The notes under the pieces were generated by a model, which saw only the letters and a list, made by a program, of their open reading frames with translations, was not told the DNA's origin and searched no databases. The position numbers were made by a program, and so were the translations under genes. Below are positions 11,722 through 24,002 of a stretch of DNA of 64,000 nucleotides, one piece after another. Each line of letters starts with the position of its first letter. Position 1 is the stretch's first letter. Origin of the DNA: Zingiber officinale (taxonomy: Eukaryota; Streptophyta; Magnoliopsida; Zingiberales; Zingiberaceae); contig NC_056005.1 in NCBI RefSeq assembly GCF_018446385.1, positions 44,025,461-44,089,460 of the forward strand, read 5' to 3'.

Positions 11722-12031
11722 TGTGAGCAAATAATCCGGATAAATTCAAATAAATCGGACATGATAAGTTTTAGTTATAACGTTTCGTTTAATATTTTTG
11801 ATAACTTAGCCTTTCCTATTTTATAGCTTACGTGGCATTATTTCTATGGTTTAAGTGATGTAAGATCTTATCACTTGTGGTGTATATATACAACACAAAT
11901 GTGAATGGAAACAGTAGCACGACAAGATTAATTTTTCCCAAGCTACTACGTTTCTTTTTTGTTTTGTTTTTATCTTCTTTATTGTTTTTGTGTGTATTGT
12001 CGGGGTGCTGCTCATAGATTCTGAACCAACA
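11722..12031 (+). repeat. 3' LTR, inner copia element
   Basis: 310 bases, TGTGAGCAAA to CCAACA. It differs from the 5' LTR by about three transitions. Confidence 0.93.
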
Positions 12032-12036
12032 ATGTT
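12032..12036 (+). repeat. Right target-site duplication (ATGTT)
   Basis: Identical to 7356-7360. The outer-element reading frame resumes just after it. Confidence 0.9.
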
Positions 12037-12480
12037 TATCTCCAAGAGCATGATTTTGACATAGGGTTGGAGAGTGATTTTACATCTTTCCAAGAAGTCA
12101 AACAATGCTCTAATCTTGAAAGGTGAATTAACGTCATGCAAGATGAGTTGAAGTCTATGACGGACAATGATGTTTGGAAACTTATCAAATTATATGAAGA
12201 AAAAATGGATATTTAAAACCAAGCGAGATTCAAGGGGTAATGTCGAAAAATATAAGACTTGTCTTGTTGCCAAGGGATTCACTCAGAAAGAAGACATTGA
12301 TTACAAGGAGGCTTTCTCACCTGTGTCGATGAAAAACTCCCTTAGGGTAATCCTTACACTTATAGCTCATTATGATTTAAAGCTACATCAAATGGACGTA
12401 AAAATTACATTTCTCAATGGAGATATAGAGGAGTCTATATATATAGTGCAACTAGAGAATCTTTACGGCGTCATCATCCC
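12037..12480 (+). pseudogene. copia reverse-transcriptase fragment (outer element)
   Basis: Continues the polyprotein interrupted at 7361. The linker reading YLQEHDFDI is followed by a stop near 12124, then DELKSMTDNDVW. After a frameshift come KKWIFKTKRDSRGN, LVAKGFTQK and the RT motif LHQMDVKITFLNGDIEESI up to about 12463. The palm YVDD motif and RNase H are absent. A truncated LTR begins about 30 bases later. Confidence 0.8.
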
Positions 12481-12491
12481 TTAAGCCCCTT

Positions 12492-12722
12492 GGAAGACCT
12501 TCCTTTCTGTTGTATTTTTTTTCCACAAAAATCAAGCCGACGACGCTAAAGACAAGGATATGACTCTTCAATCAAGTTTCTTGTCTATTATGTTTATATA
12601 TTTATTTTTTTTATGTCATGTTTAATTGATGAAATGAAGATCCATGCTCATGTATTCTTGTATTTTCTATATGTGAATTTTTATATGGTTCTTAGAATCC
12701 ATGCAGCTTAGGTTTTACAAGA
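12492..12722 (+). repeat. Truncated 3' LTR of the outer copia element
   Basis: Matches 3112-3345 almost continuously; the stretch containing AAGCCGACGACGCTAAAGAC is identical in both. Homology stops near 12722. Confidence 0.8.
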
Positions 12723-12985
12723 AAATATGCTCACCATGCTCATGTAAATTTATCACTTGTGAATATTAATTACTACAATGTAATAATTTGTATCGGTCTT
12801 TCGTTCTCATTTGGTTGAATCAGTAGTCATGATTTAGCTAGGCTCAGTCAAATAGGAATTTAGCATGAAAATAGGATCGAGATGTATACATGCCAATGCA
12901 TCTTAATATCTCTCGTCCTTCTACTTCTCTCATCTTCTATATCTCTTCTTCTACCAATATAATTGTGAAAAAACAAAAAACAAAA

Positions 12986-13811
12986 ATGTTACTTGCAGTT
13001 CTATTCACCAACATCGAAGGGAACATTCTCGTCGAACGGTAAGCTTTCTATTTCTTTTTCATTCATTTCCTCCCGGCCGGTTAACTCCTCTTTAGGATAT
13101 AATTAAAAAGAAGGCAAGATGTTCGCAATGCAGCTTCCATGGAGTTCCTGCAGAGGAGAGGCTTCATTGGAGATCTTTCTTGGTAAAACTTGGAGCCGAC
13201 AATCTCAGAAGAGCCAAAAGTGAAGAACTTTTTGTTGCTACACACAAGTTTGTAAATAACCTTTATGTTTACTCTCCAAGAGAAAATCGAACCATTAATA
13301 GCTAGTGTACTCTAAACTTTCGACATCTTGCAGATCCGTCTATATTGTGTATACCATGTTGGGGGATGTCTCGATATTTATAGTTGGCAAGGACGAGTAC
13401 GATGAACTAACTTGTAAGTTCTTGTGAATCAATTAGCAATGGCATTAAGATCTTTTCGAGATGAGACCTTTTATATAGATCATTCATCTTGATTTATTGT
13501 TTATTTTGATTTTTTTCAAGTGTCTGAAGTGATGTGCACGATAATATCATCGGTGAAGGATGTTTGCGGCAGGACGCCTACCGAACGTTTGTTCCTAGAC
13601 AAATACGGGAAAATTTGCCTTTGTCTTGATGAAATTGTTTGGAAGGTACTAAAAGCATACCGATAAACGAATTGAACAAATGTTAATTAGTGTAGGTTGT
13701 TTTTACTTCTTTGATACAATTGTTTTGTTTTTTATGAAGGGGATGCTCGAAAATACAGACAAGACCAGAATCCGAAACCTAACAAGGTTAAAACCCCCAA
13801 CTGATATCTAA
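12986..13811 (+). CDS. LOLITA: Longin-domain protein, TPLATE-complex small subunit (LOLITA-like), five exons
   Basis: Exons 12986-13038, 13134-13247, 13334-13413, 13521-13645 and 13740-13811 join in phase through GT..AG introns of 86-107 bases. The product is 147 residues. It starts MLLAVLFTNIEGN and contains GVPAEERLHWRSF (21-33), HKSVYIVYTMLGDV, GKDEYDEL, TPTERLFLDKYGKICLCLDE and a C-terminal RLKPPTDI. This matches, from recall, the plant sigma/longin-like family that includes Arabidopsis LOLITA, a subunit of the TPLATE (TSET) adaptor complex for clathrin-mediated endocytosis at the plasma membrane. No lesion is seen, and exon lengths sum to the length I expect for the family. An alternative is another SNARE-like/adaptin small-chain paralogue. 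The start is the first ATG, placed at the conserved N-terminus. The truncated LTR of the outer copia element ends about 260 bases upstream. Confidence 0.85.
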
Positions 13812-14583
13812 AGAGGACGCTAGCTACTACCACGTTCCAAGTTCACCGAGATTTTTCTTCAGTGTGATTCCTTTTGAATTGTGTAACAATTGCCCAGCGC
13901 ATTACTTGAGTTTGTTTTGTTAATTATTCGCATCCGAGGTTGCAACAAATGAGGTACATTCTTCTCTTACAATCATATAAATCGAACGAAATTTTTTTAA
14001 TCGACTTCTATCAGCCCAAAGCATGATGTTGTGAATTTGATCTTGAATCTTACACAACGTAACTGTGGAGAACGGAGCTACAGACCAAAATGTTGTCCTT
14101 GGGGATCAATTCGATCTTCTTTAAATTTGCTCAAGGTTTATTCGAAGGATGATACAGCAGATAAGTAAGAGGAATGAATCGTGAGTTAGGAAATTAGAAG
14201 ATAGAAAAGTTTGAGTACTAATTTTGATGCTATGTTCGAGTCTCAAAGTTATCACGAATATGATGCTAATTCATAGATCAAATGAGGTCTTGTATATACG
14301 ATAGTTGAGGTTTAGAAGAATCATTTAAGAGGTAAAAAAAAAGACAACATTTTTAAAAAAAAATGATGTCTTTTCAGTGTTATGTAATCTCAATTTTCTT
14401 ATAATGATCATTGATTCTGTGAGATTAGCATGAGCTATACTCCTTGATTTAAGTAAGTAGTTATTTCTCACTGGCTAGAGACATTATAATGCCGAGAGTT
14501 AAATGTTAATACTAGTTATAGTAATTAGTTCATTAGATTGACCTATTGTAAGACTTCAGATGATTCTCTACATATATGGATAT
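13812..14583. other. 3' flank of LOLITA-like gene and possible left part of an LTR
   Basis: The first few hundred bases probably include the LOLITA 3' UTR; no clear single poly(A) signal stands out. From about 14390 the sequence reads on across the CACTA insertion into similar-looking sequence at 28542, which suggests one interrupted LTR. No gene is seen. Confidence 0.45.
14581..14583 (+). repeat. Left TSD of the CACTA element (TAT)
   Basis: TAT precedes CACTA at 14584 and follows TAGTG at 28538. CACTA elements duplicate 3 bp. Confidence 0.75.
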
Positions 14584-14935
14584 CACTATAAAATAAATAC
14601 AATTTGGGGATGAAAATTAGGGACGAATAAAATTCGTTGCAAATTTGCGACTAATTTTGCAACGAACCCCTAATTCATCGCAAATTAGCAACGAAAATAG
14701 AAACGAAAGAAATTCGTCGCAAATTCGCAATAAATATATTTTAGTCGCAAAATTCGTTGCCAATCAGCGTCGAAAAATAACATTCGTGGCAAAAAATTAT
14801 TCATCGCAGAAGCAGAGATGAACAAATAAATTTTTGCAACAAATCATTGGTTTCATCGCAAATTGGCGATGAATATATTTTCGTCGCAAATTAGGGACGA
14901 ATTCCCGAGTTCGTCGCAAAATTTATATTTATTAA
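14584..14935 (+). repeat. CACTA left terminal inverted repeat and subterminal repeats
   Basis: Begins CACTATAAAATAAA. It then has many copies of GGGACGAA, TTCGTCGCAAA and CGCAAATT in alternating orientation, the expected binding-site-rich subterminal region. Confidence 0.75.
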
Positions 14936-14939
14936 GTGA

Positions 14940-17900
14940 TACTTTAAAAATTTGAAAGATGACCCTAGAGAGCTCGGAATGACACGAAATAAGTTTCTAT
15001 GGGTTCGTACCATTGTCCTCGTATTATTAGTGGGCTTAAACAAAATTTTTAACAAATATACAGATGTTTAAAAAACTTTTACGCCGAACGAGTAATAAAT
15101 ATTAAAATCTTGTTCCAAAAATTTATAAACATTGGCGTATTGGTTAAAAAATTATTTTGAGGTGAGTAATAAGATGAGGAGAATGATACGAATCCAAAGA
15201 AATTTGTTTCATGTCATTCCGAGCTCGCTAGGGCCATCTTCCAATTTTTAAAAGTTTAACGTAAAAAATAGATTTTAGGGATGAATTTGGAAATTCGTCC
15301 CAAATTAGGGACGAACTTCTGAGTTCGTCCCTGATTTGGGACGAATTTCGTGTTTGTCGCAAAAATTAATCTTTTGTAAAATCAAAATAAATGCATATAA
15401 AATATGGAAGATGGGCCTAGAGAGCTCGGAATCACATGAAACAAGTTCCTATGGGTTCGTATCGATCTTATGATCACAATGATGACCTCAAATAACTAAT
15501 AAAATTTTTTAATCGCAATAATAGTTAGATGGACTCTATAAGCCTTAAGACTTGGTGAAAAAGAGTTAGAGTTTGAAAATGATTAGGTGGTTTTGATATC
15601 CAAAAATCACTCACCTAAATATATTGTGTGAAAAAGATATTTGAGGTCATCATTGTGATCAGGAGATCGACACGAACCCATAAAAACTTGTTTCATGTGA
15701 TTCCGAGCTCTCTAGGTCCATCTTTCGTATTTTTTACGCATTTAATTTGATTTATGAAAAAATTAATTTTTGTGACAAACTTGAAATTCGTCCCAAATCA
15801 GGGACAAACTCAGAAGTTTGTCCCTAATTTGGGACGAATTTCAAGTTTGTCGCAAAAATCTGTTTTTTTAGGTTAAACTTATAAAAATTGGAAGATGTCC
15901 CTAGAGAACTCGGAATGACACGAAACAAGTTTCTATAAGTTCGTATCAATCTCATGATCTTACTAATGAGCCCAAACATAATTTTTAATCAATACACCAA
16001 TGTTAATAAATTTTTGCAAAAGAATCAAATATTTATTACTTGTTTGGGGTAAAAAATTTATAATCGTCAGTATATTTGTTAAAAATTATGTTTGACCCCA
16101 TTAATGAGATCAGGAGAACGATACGAACCCAAAGAAATTTGTTTCATGTCATTCCAAGCTCGCTAGGGCCATCTTCCAATTTTTAAAATTTAAGCTAAAA
16201 AAGAGATTTTAGGGACGAATTTGAAAATTCGTCCCAAATTAGGGACGAACTTCTGAGTTTGTCCCTGATTTGGGACGAATTTCGTGTTTGTCGCAAAAAT
16301 TAATTTTTAAAAAAATCAAAATAAATGCGTATAAAATACGGAAGATGGGCCTAGAGAGCTCGGAATCACATGAAACAAGTTCCTATGGGTTCATATCAAT
16401 CTCATGATCACAATGATGACCTCAAATAACTAATAAAATTTTTTAATCGTAATAATAGTTAGATGGACTCTATAAACCTTAAGACTTGGTGAAAAAGAGT
16501 TAGAGTTTGAAAATGATTAGGTGGTTTTGATATCCAAAAATCACTCACCTAAATATATTGTGTGAAAAAAATATTTGAGGTCATCTTTGTGATCAGGAGA
16601 TCGACACGAACTCATAAAAACTTGTTTCATGTGATTCTGAGTTCTCTAGGTCCATCTTTCATATTTTATACGCATTTAATTTGATTTATGAAAAAATTAA
16701 TTTTTGTGACAAACTTGAAATTCGTCCCAAATCAGGGACGAACTTCTGAGTTCGTCCCTGATTTGGGACGAATTTCAAGTTTGTCGCAAAAATATATTTT
16801 TTTAGGTTAAACTTATAAAAATTGGAAGATGGCCCTAGAGAACTCGGAATGACACGAAATAAGATTCTATGAGTTTGTATCAATCTCGTGATCTTACTAA
16901 TGGGCCCAAACATAATTTTTAATCAATACACCGATGTTAATAAATTTTTGCAACAAGAATCAAATATTTATTACTCCTTCGGGGTAAAAAATTTATAATC
17001 ATCAGTATATTTGTTAAAAATTATGTTTGACTCTATTAATGAGATCAGGAGAATGATACGAATCCAAAGAAATTTGTTTCGTGTCATTCCGAGCTCGCTA
17101 GGGCCATCTTCCAATTTTTAAAAGTTTAACCTAAAAAATAGATTTTAGGGATGAATTAGGAAATTCGTCCCAAATTAGGGACGAACTTCTGAGTTCGTCC
17201 CTGATTTGGGACGAATTTCGTGTTTGTCGCAAAAATGAATTTTTTGCAAAATCAAAATAAATGCGTATAAAATACGGAAGATGGGCCTAGAGTGCTCGGA
17301 ATCACATGAAATAAGTTCCTATGGGTTCGTATCGATCTCATGATCACAATGATGACCTTAAATAACTAATAAAATTTTTTAATCATAATAATAGTTAGAT
17401 GGACTCTATAAACCTTAAGACTTGGTGAAAAAGAGTTAGAGTTTGAAAATGATTAGGTAGTTTTGATATCCAAAAATCACTCACCTAAATATATTGTGTG
17501 AAAAAGATATTTGAGGTCATCATTGTGATCAGGAGATCGATATGAACCCATAGAAACTTGTTCATGTGATTCCGAGCTCTCTAGGTCCATCTTTCGTATT
17601 TTATACGCATTTAATTTGATTTACGAAAAAAATTAATTTTTGTGACAAACTTGAAATTCGTCCCAAATCAGGGACGAACTCAGAAGTTTGTCCCTAATTT
17701 GGGACGAATTTCAAGTTTGTCGCAAAAATATGTTTTTTAGGTTAAACTTATAAAAATTGGAAGATGGCCCTAGAGAACTCGGAATGACATGAAACAAGTT
17801 TCTATGAGTTTTTATCAATCTCGTGATCTTATTAATGGGCCCAAACATAATTTTTAATCAATACACCGATGTTATTAAATTTTTGCAAAAGAATCAAATA

Positions 17901-20900
17901 TTTATTACTCGTTCAGGGTAAAAAATTTATAATCGTCAGTATATTTGTTAAAAGTTATGTTTGACCCCATTAATGAGATCAGGAGAACGATACAAACCCA
18001 AAGAAATTTGTTTCGTGTCATTCCGAGCTCGCTAGGGCCATCTTCCAATTTTTAAAAGTTTAACCTAAAAAATAGATTTTAGGGACGAATTTGGAAATTC
18101 GTCCCAAATTAGGGACGAACTTCTGAGTTCGTCCTTGATTTGGGACGAATTTCGTGTTTGTCGCAAAAATTAATTTTTTGTAAAATCCAAATAAATGCGT
18201 ATAAAATACGGAAGATGGGCCTAGAGAGCTCGGAATTACATGAAACAAGTTCCTATGGGTTTGTATCGATCTCATGATCACAATGATGACCTCAAATAAC
18301 TAATAAAATTTTTTAATCGTAATAATAGTTAGATGGACTCTATAAACCTTAAGACTTGGAGAAAAAGGGTTAGAGTTTGAAAATGATTAGGTGGTTTTGA
18401 TATCCAAAAATCACTCACCTAAATATATTGTGTGAAAAAAATATTTGAGGTCATCATTGTGATCAGGAGATCGACACGAACCCATAGAAACTTGTTTCAT
18501 GTGATTCCGAGCTCTCTAGGTCCATCTTTCATATTTTATACGCATTTAATTTGATTTATGAAAAAATTAATTTTTGCGACAAACTTGAAATTCGTCCCAA
18601 ATCAGGGACGAACTCAGAAGTTTGTCGCTAATTTGGGACGAATTTCAAGTTTGTCGCAAAAATATGTTTTTTTTAGGTTAAACTTATAAAAATTGGAAGA
18701 TGACCCTAGAGAACTTGGAATGACATGAAATAAGTTTCTATGAGTTCGTATCAATCTCGTGATCTTACTAATGGGCCCAAACATAATTTTTAATCAATAC
18801 ACCGATGTTAATAAATTTTTGCAAAAGAATCAAATATTTATTACTCGTTCGGGTTAAAAAATTTATAATCGTCAGTATATTTGTTAAAAATTATGTTTGA
18901 CCTCATTAATGAGATCAGGAGAATGATACGAACCCAAAGAAATTTGTTTCGTGTCATTCCGAGCTCGCTAGGGCCATCTTCCAATTTTAAAAATTTAACC
19001 TAAAAAAGATATTTTAGGGATGAATTTGAAAATTCGTCCCAAATTAGGGACGAACTTCTGAGTTTGTCCCTGATTTGGGACGAATTTTGTGTTTGTCGCA
19101 AAAATTAATTTTTTTAAAAATCAAAATAAATGCGTATAAAATACGGAAGATGGGCCTAGAGAGCTCGGAATCACATGAAACAATTTCCTATGGGTTCGTA
19201 TCGATCTCATGATCACAATGATGACCTCAAATAACTAATAAAATTTTTTAATCGTAATAATAGTTAGATGGACTCTATAAACCTTAAGACTTGTTGAAAA
19301 AGAGTTAGAGTTTGAAAATGATTAGGTGGTTTTGATATCCAAAAATCACTCACCTAAATATATTGTGTGAAAAAAATATTTGAGGTCATCATTGTGATCA
19401 GGAGATCGACACGAACCCATAGAAACTTGTTTCATGTGATTCTGAGTTCTCTAGGTCCATCTTTCATATTTTATACGCATTTAATTTGATTTATGAAAAA
19501 ATTAATTTTTGCGACAAACTTGAAATTCGTCCCAAATCAGGGACGAAGTCAGAAGTTCGTCCCTGATTTGGGACGAATTTCAAGTTTGTCGCAAAAATCT
19601 ATTTTTTTAGGTTAAACTTATAAAAATTGGAAGATGATCCTAGAGAAATCGGAATGACACAAAACAAATTTCTATGAGTTCGTAACAATTTCATGATCTT
19701 ACTAATGGGCCCAAATATAATTTTTAATCAATACACCGATGTTAATAAATTTTTGCAACAAGAATCAAATATTTATTACTCGTTCGGGGTAAAAAATTTA
19801 TAATCGTCAGTATATTTGTTAAAAATTATGTTTGAACCCATTAATGAGATCAGGAGAACGATACGAACCTAAAGAAATTTGTTTCGTGTCATTTTGAGCT
19901 CGCTAGGGCCATCTTCCAATTTTTTAAAGTTTAACCTAAAAAATAGATTTTAGGGATGAATTTGGAAATTCGTCCCAAATTAGGGACGAACTTCTGAGTT
20001 CGTCCCTGATTTGGGACGAATTTCGTGTTTGTCGTAAAAATTAATTTTTTGTAAAATCAAAATAAATGCGTATAAAATACGGAAGATGGGACTAGAGAGC
20101 TCGGAATCATATGAAACAAGCTCCTATGGGTTCGTATCGATCTCATGATCACAATGATGACCTCAAATAACTAATAAATTTTTTTAATCATAATAATAGT
20201 TAGATGGACTCTTTAAACCTTAAGACTTGGTGAAAAAGACTTAGAGTTTGAAAATGATTAGGTGGTTTTGACATCCAAAAATCACTCACCTAAATATATT
20301 GTGTGAAAAAGATATTTGAGGCCATCATTATGATCAGGAGATTGACACGAACCCATAGAAACTTGTTTCATGTGATTCCGAGCTCTCTAGGTCCATCTTT
20401 GATATTTTATACGCATTTAATTTGATTTATGAAAAAATTAATTTTTGCGACAAACTTGAAATTCGTCCCAAATCAGGGACGAACTCAGAAGTTCATCCCT
20501 AATTTGGGACGAATTTCAAGTTTGTCGCAAAAATCTATTTTTTTAGGTTAAACTTATAAAAATTGGAAGATGGCCCTAAAAACTCAGAATGATACGAAAC
20601 AAGTTTCTATGAGTTTGTATCAATCTCGAGATCTTACTAATGGGCCCAACATAATTTTTAATCAATACACCGATGTTAATAAATTTTTGCAAAAGAATCA
20701 AATATTTATTACTCGTTTGGGTTAAAAAATTTATAATCATCAGTATATTTGTTAAAAATTATGTTTGACCCCATTAATGAGATCAGGAGAACGATACAAA
20801 CCCAAAGAAATTTGTTTCGTGTCATTCCGAGCTCGCTAGGGCCATCTTCCAATTTTTAAAAGTTTAACCTAAAAAACAGATTTTAGGGACGAATTTGGAA

Positions 20901-21040
20901 ATTTGTCCCAAAATAGGGACGAACTTCTGAGTTCGTCCCTGATTTGGGACGGATTTCGTGTTTGTCGCAAAAATTAATTTTTTGTAAAATCAAAATAAAT
21001 GCGTATAAAATACGAAAGATGGGCCTAGAGAGCTCGGAAT
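14940..21040 (+). repeat. Tandem array (~935-bp unit) of alternating long palindromes, first part
   Basis: The anchor TCACCTAAAT occurs at 15611, 16545, 17481, 18415, 19350 and 20286, giving spacings of 934-936. Each unit has two palindromes. Type A has arms of about 170 bases (outer arm ATTGGAAGATGGCCCTAGAG...) at about 14940, 15875, 16810, 17740, 18680, 19610 and 20545. Type B (arm ATACGGAAGATGGGCCTAGAG...) has arms of about 150 bases around a ~120-base loop, starting at about 15381, 16315, 17250, 18185, 19120, 20055 and 20990. A and B arms share a core resembling GAGCTCGGAAT-ACA-GAAACAAGTT, so they look like diverged copies of one ancestor. The linkers are the same GGGACGAATT inverted motifs as the element ends. 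Short minus-strand frames here are by-products of the repeats. Confidence 0.9.
21036..21040 (+). repeat. Left TSD of solo LTR (GGAAT)
   Basis: GGAAT directly precedes TGTAACGACC and recurs at 24003-24007. Confidence 0.9.
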
Positions 21041-21336
21041 TGTAACGACCCAATTTTCCTCATTAGGAGTTTTGAAAGTTCTTAAAAATATTTAGAAATA
21101 CTTTAGAAAAATTCTAGAGATTTTTAGAAATTTTTAGAGTATTTTTATGTAATTTTTGGAGGTCGTTTGGTATTTTTACCAAACGAAGAAAGTTTTAACA
21201 AAAAAATATCCAAGCTGAGGTTCGAACCAGCGACCCTTGACTCGGTCAAAACCCGACTGACCGGGTGGGCAAACAGATTTTTCTGTTTAGAATTGATAGC
21301 AAATTTATATGAAGATAGTAAACAGAATATTAAAGT

Positions 21337-21345
21337 TATAAAAAG
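21337..21345 (+). promoter_or_regulatory. TATA box of the solo LTR
   Basis: TATAAAAAG followed about 40 bases later by a CT-rich leader, typical of an LTR U3/R junction. Confidence 0.5.
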
Positions 21346-22454
21346 GGAGAACTTAGGGATTGAGTTAATCACCGAAGCCTAATTCCTCTCTTCCTCCTCT
21401 CGCGTGCGCGGCGATTCTGCCCGAGCGAAACCGAAGCCAAGATTAGGGTTGTCTCCGGCGCCGGCTTGAGGTGTTCTTCAAGGGGTTCTCTCCACCATCA
21501 CGACCTCTTCGTTGAGAGGAGCTCGGGAGCACGAGGGAGAGCCGGAACCGTGAGCCATCCGAAGCCCTAGCAGTTTCTTTGGGAGTGAGTCCAAGAACAC
21601 AAGTAAGTCGCTACTCACCTGCAGTAGGATAGTTCCGGATTTCGATTCGTTTTGGTGTTCTTTTGCTTTTGTTTCGAATTTTTTTTGTGAAGAATGTGGT
21701 TTAGGGCTTACTGCCGTGAGTTGTTAAGGAAGGGGGAAAGGGATTTTTGATTGGATTAGATTCTGAACTTTGCTTTTCCTGTTTTCAAATTATTCTGTGA
21801 AAGATATGGTGATGGGTTGCTGCCGTGAACCCTAAAGAAAGAAAGATAATGATAGGTTTGGTTTAAGCATGTGGATTGGTTTTCTTTCAAGCCTTGTAGT
21901 TGGTATTTTCATATTCCAGTTTAAATCCTGTCTGTTTGTTATCTTAATGGACATGTTTGGTTTATACAGAGCACGGTAAGTCTCAGGTTTTGTTGCTAGG
22001 CAGTGAACCTAGAATGGGTTAGATTAGTTTTGAGCATGTAGTTAGTTTTCTTCCTTACCGTTAGTTTTTGGTTGGGTGTTCTGAAATGAAGATGAACAAC
22101 TTTACCTGGAATATGTGGACCTTGATTCCTTTTAGTACAGATATAGAAGATACATAAGTAGGTTACTAGTAGTCTGAAATACCAGGTGTAGATCAAAACA
22201 AAGATTTCGGCCAGGAATTTATGTACTTATTCAGAAGAGCTATAATGGAAAAAAAATATATCCTCTTTCCTGGATAGTTATCTTAACTAGGAAAGTGATA
22301 TTATTTAAGTAGTTTGGTGCCCTATTAGTTTCTTTTAGAGGCTTATGGGTAATTGCAAGTAAAGTAAGATTAAGTTTTTCATAGGTTTTAAGCTTCAGCA
22401 GATTTTAGTTTTGTTTGTGCTATGCATTTGACATGATCAGTTAGTTTAAGAATA

Positions 22455-22690
22455 GTTAGGATTAGCATGGATGCAGATTTTTATTAAGCTAGAATGAAGA
22501 CTTCTGTTAAGTTAGTATGCAGATTTTTATTAAGCTAGTATGCAGATTTCTGTTAAGCAAGTGCAGATTTTGTTAAGCTAGTATGCAGATTTCTGTTAAG
22601 CTATTATGTAGATTTTTATTGAGCTAGTATGCAGATTTCTGTTAAGTATTAGTGCAGATTTTTGATAACCATTGTATGTGCAGATTTCTT
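22455..22690 (+). repeat. Imperfect ~27-bp tandem repeat inside the solo LTR
   Basis: About eight copies of a unit like GCAGATTTCTGTTAAGCTAG, with T/C and length variation. Confidence 0.75.
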
Positions 22691-24002
22691 TTGTATTCTA
22701 TGCATGATTATGTGTTACATAGTTAGTTTCATTCATAGATGCATACGAAAGATACCCTAACAGTATTTTGGGTTTGAGAAAAGTATAAGAAAGATAAAGA
22801 AAAGTATAAGAAAGATAAAGAAAAGAAAGAAATGGCCAAGGCCTTAAGTAAATCTCAAAGTCAAGACTTTAGGGATTTTTGCACACAAGGTGCTATTAAA
22901 ATGCCAAGGCATTTAAAGAAGAAGTAATTAAGATTATAAGTATTTTACTTTTAAGAAGAGGCTAGTACCCGACTTCCGAGGTTGTCGTTAAACAAATCCA
23001 GGTGTCCAATTCCGAGGTCTTGGCCCCGGTAGACCGAGGTCTGCTCTTTTAGGATTGGTGGCTCGCTACCCCAACCTATCAGGGAACACGCATAAGATGA
23101 TACTACGCCTGGGCCCAAGAAGAAGTTGATTATTATTTTGAAGTATTGTAAGTATAAGTTTTTGGACAAGTAAAACGAGTTTTACATAAACATAAAGTAT
23201 TAAAGATTAAGTTTAGAACAAATAAAATAAGATTCATATAGTTCTAAAAATCAGTAAGTTTAGTTCTTTATTCTACCATGTTTATCTAGTAGATGAGTAG
23301 TTTTCATGTTTACCTATTAGATGAGCAGCATGATTAACTATTAGAATTACATGAGTAGATTCCTTAGCTTTTCTTTGCTATTAGTTTGACATGAGCAGTT
23401 ATGTTTATGCTTTATTTCTTTTTAGAGCATATAGTTTCTAGTTCTTTTCGTATACCAGCACATTCGTGATTTTGTGAGTTAGATAGTGCTTACTAAGCAA
23501 ATTTTGCTTATAGACTACACTTCCTCTTACTGCAGATACAGGAAAGGGAAAGATATAGAAAGGAAGGCGACAAGGAGGTATTCGAAGGATGTGTGATGCC
23601 AGGACTATGGAAGCCTTGGGACTAGGAAAGAAGTTTTAATTTTAGTTTCCGCATTTTAGTTATTGTAAACATTTGAGTTGTATTTTAAGTGCATGTCATT
23701 TGAGATTATTCTGTTTAGATTGCATGTAAGATGAGTTCAGTTTAGTAAGTAGATATTTGTGTGTTGTTTTCTTTATTTTAAATTTATTATACTGCGTGGT
23801 TGATTGATATGTGTTCCAGCCGCTTGTGGCTGAGTATATATTGCATGTATTGTTGAATATGGTCACCGGTACAGGGGAGACTTTGCCGAAATTTTTCGGT
23901 AGGGTTTCCATTTGATTTTTAATCATACCGGTTAAGTAGAGTTGGTAGTTAAGTAACAGTCATCCTTAGAGTGTAGTAGTAGTAAGAAGGGTAGTCGTTA
24001 CA

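Larger units (their letters stand above)
7361..12031 (+). mobile_element. Inner, younger Ty1/copia retrotransposon with two 310-bp LTRs
   Basis: Two LTRs (7361-7670 and 11722-12031) begin TGTGAGCAAA and end CCAACA. By eye they differ at only three positions, all transitions (about 1%). Between them are a primer-binding site (7673), one continuous gag-pol frame from 7726 broken by two in-frame stops, and a polypurine tract (AGGGGGAGTAA) just before the 3' LTR. A 5-bp TSD flanks the element. It inserted into the integrase/RT region of the older outer copia element. Confidence 0.93.
2789..12722 (+). mobile_element. Decayed Ty1/copia retrotransposon, split by a younger copia insertion
   Basis: The likely order is 5' LTR (about 2789-3345), primer-binding-like site, long untranslated leader, gag, protease/integrase, part of reverse transcriptase, then a truncated 3' LTR (12492-12722). 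The 3' LTR matches 3112-3345 over about 230 bases, with only scattered differences. The last part of RT, all of RNase H and the 5' half of the 3' LTR are missing. The left end starts TGTTGGATAT 14 bases after the aminotransferase stop codon. The right LTR end is too eroded to show a TSD. The younger element at 7361-12031 interrupts it. Confidence 0.8.
21041..24002 (+). mobile_element. 2962-bp solo LTR, probably Ty3/gypsy
   Basis: Starts TGTAACGACC and ends GTCGTTACA, a perfect 9-base terminal inversion with TG..CA ends and a 5-bp TSD (GGAAT). Removing the LTR plus one TSD copy (2967 bp) restores the palindrome array spacing: 20286 to 24186 is 3900, leaving 933. Inside are a TATA box (about 21337), a pyrimidine-rich leader followed by GC-rich gene-like sequence near 21390-21600, and an imperfect repeat at 22455-22690. 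There is no internal region, primer site or pol, hence a solo LTR. The gypsy assignment rests on the TGTAACGACCC start and the length. Confidence 0.88.

Noticed and set aside
16686-18281. Minus-strand frames of 73-75 codons at 16686-16913 and 18060-18281
   Set aside because: They recur because the palindromic array repeats; they read through hairpin arms and have no family resemblance.
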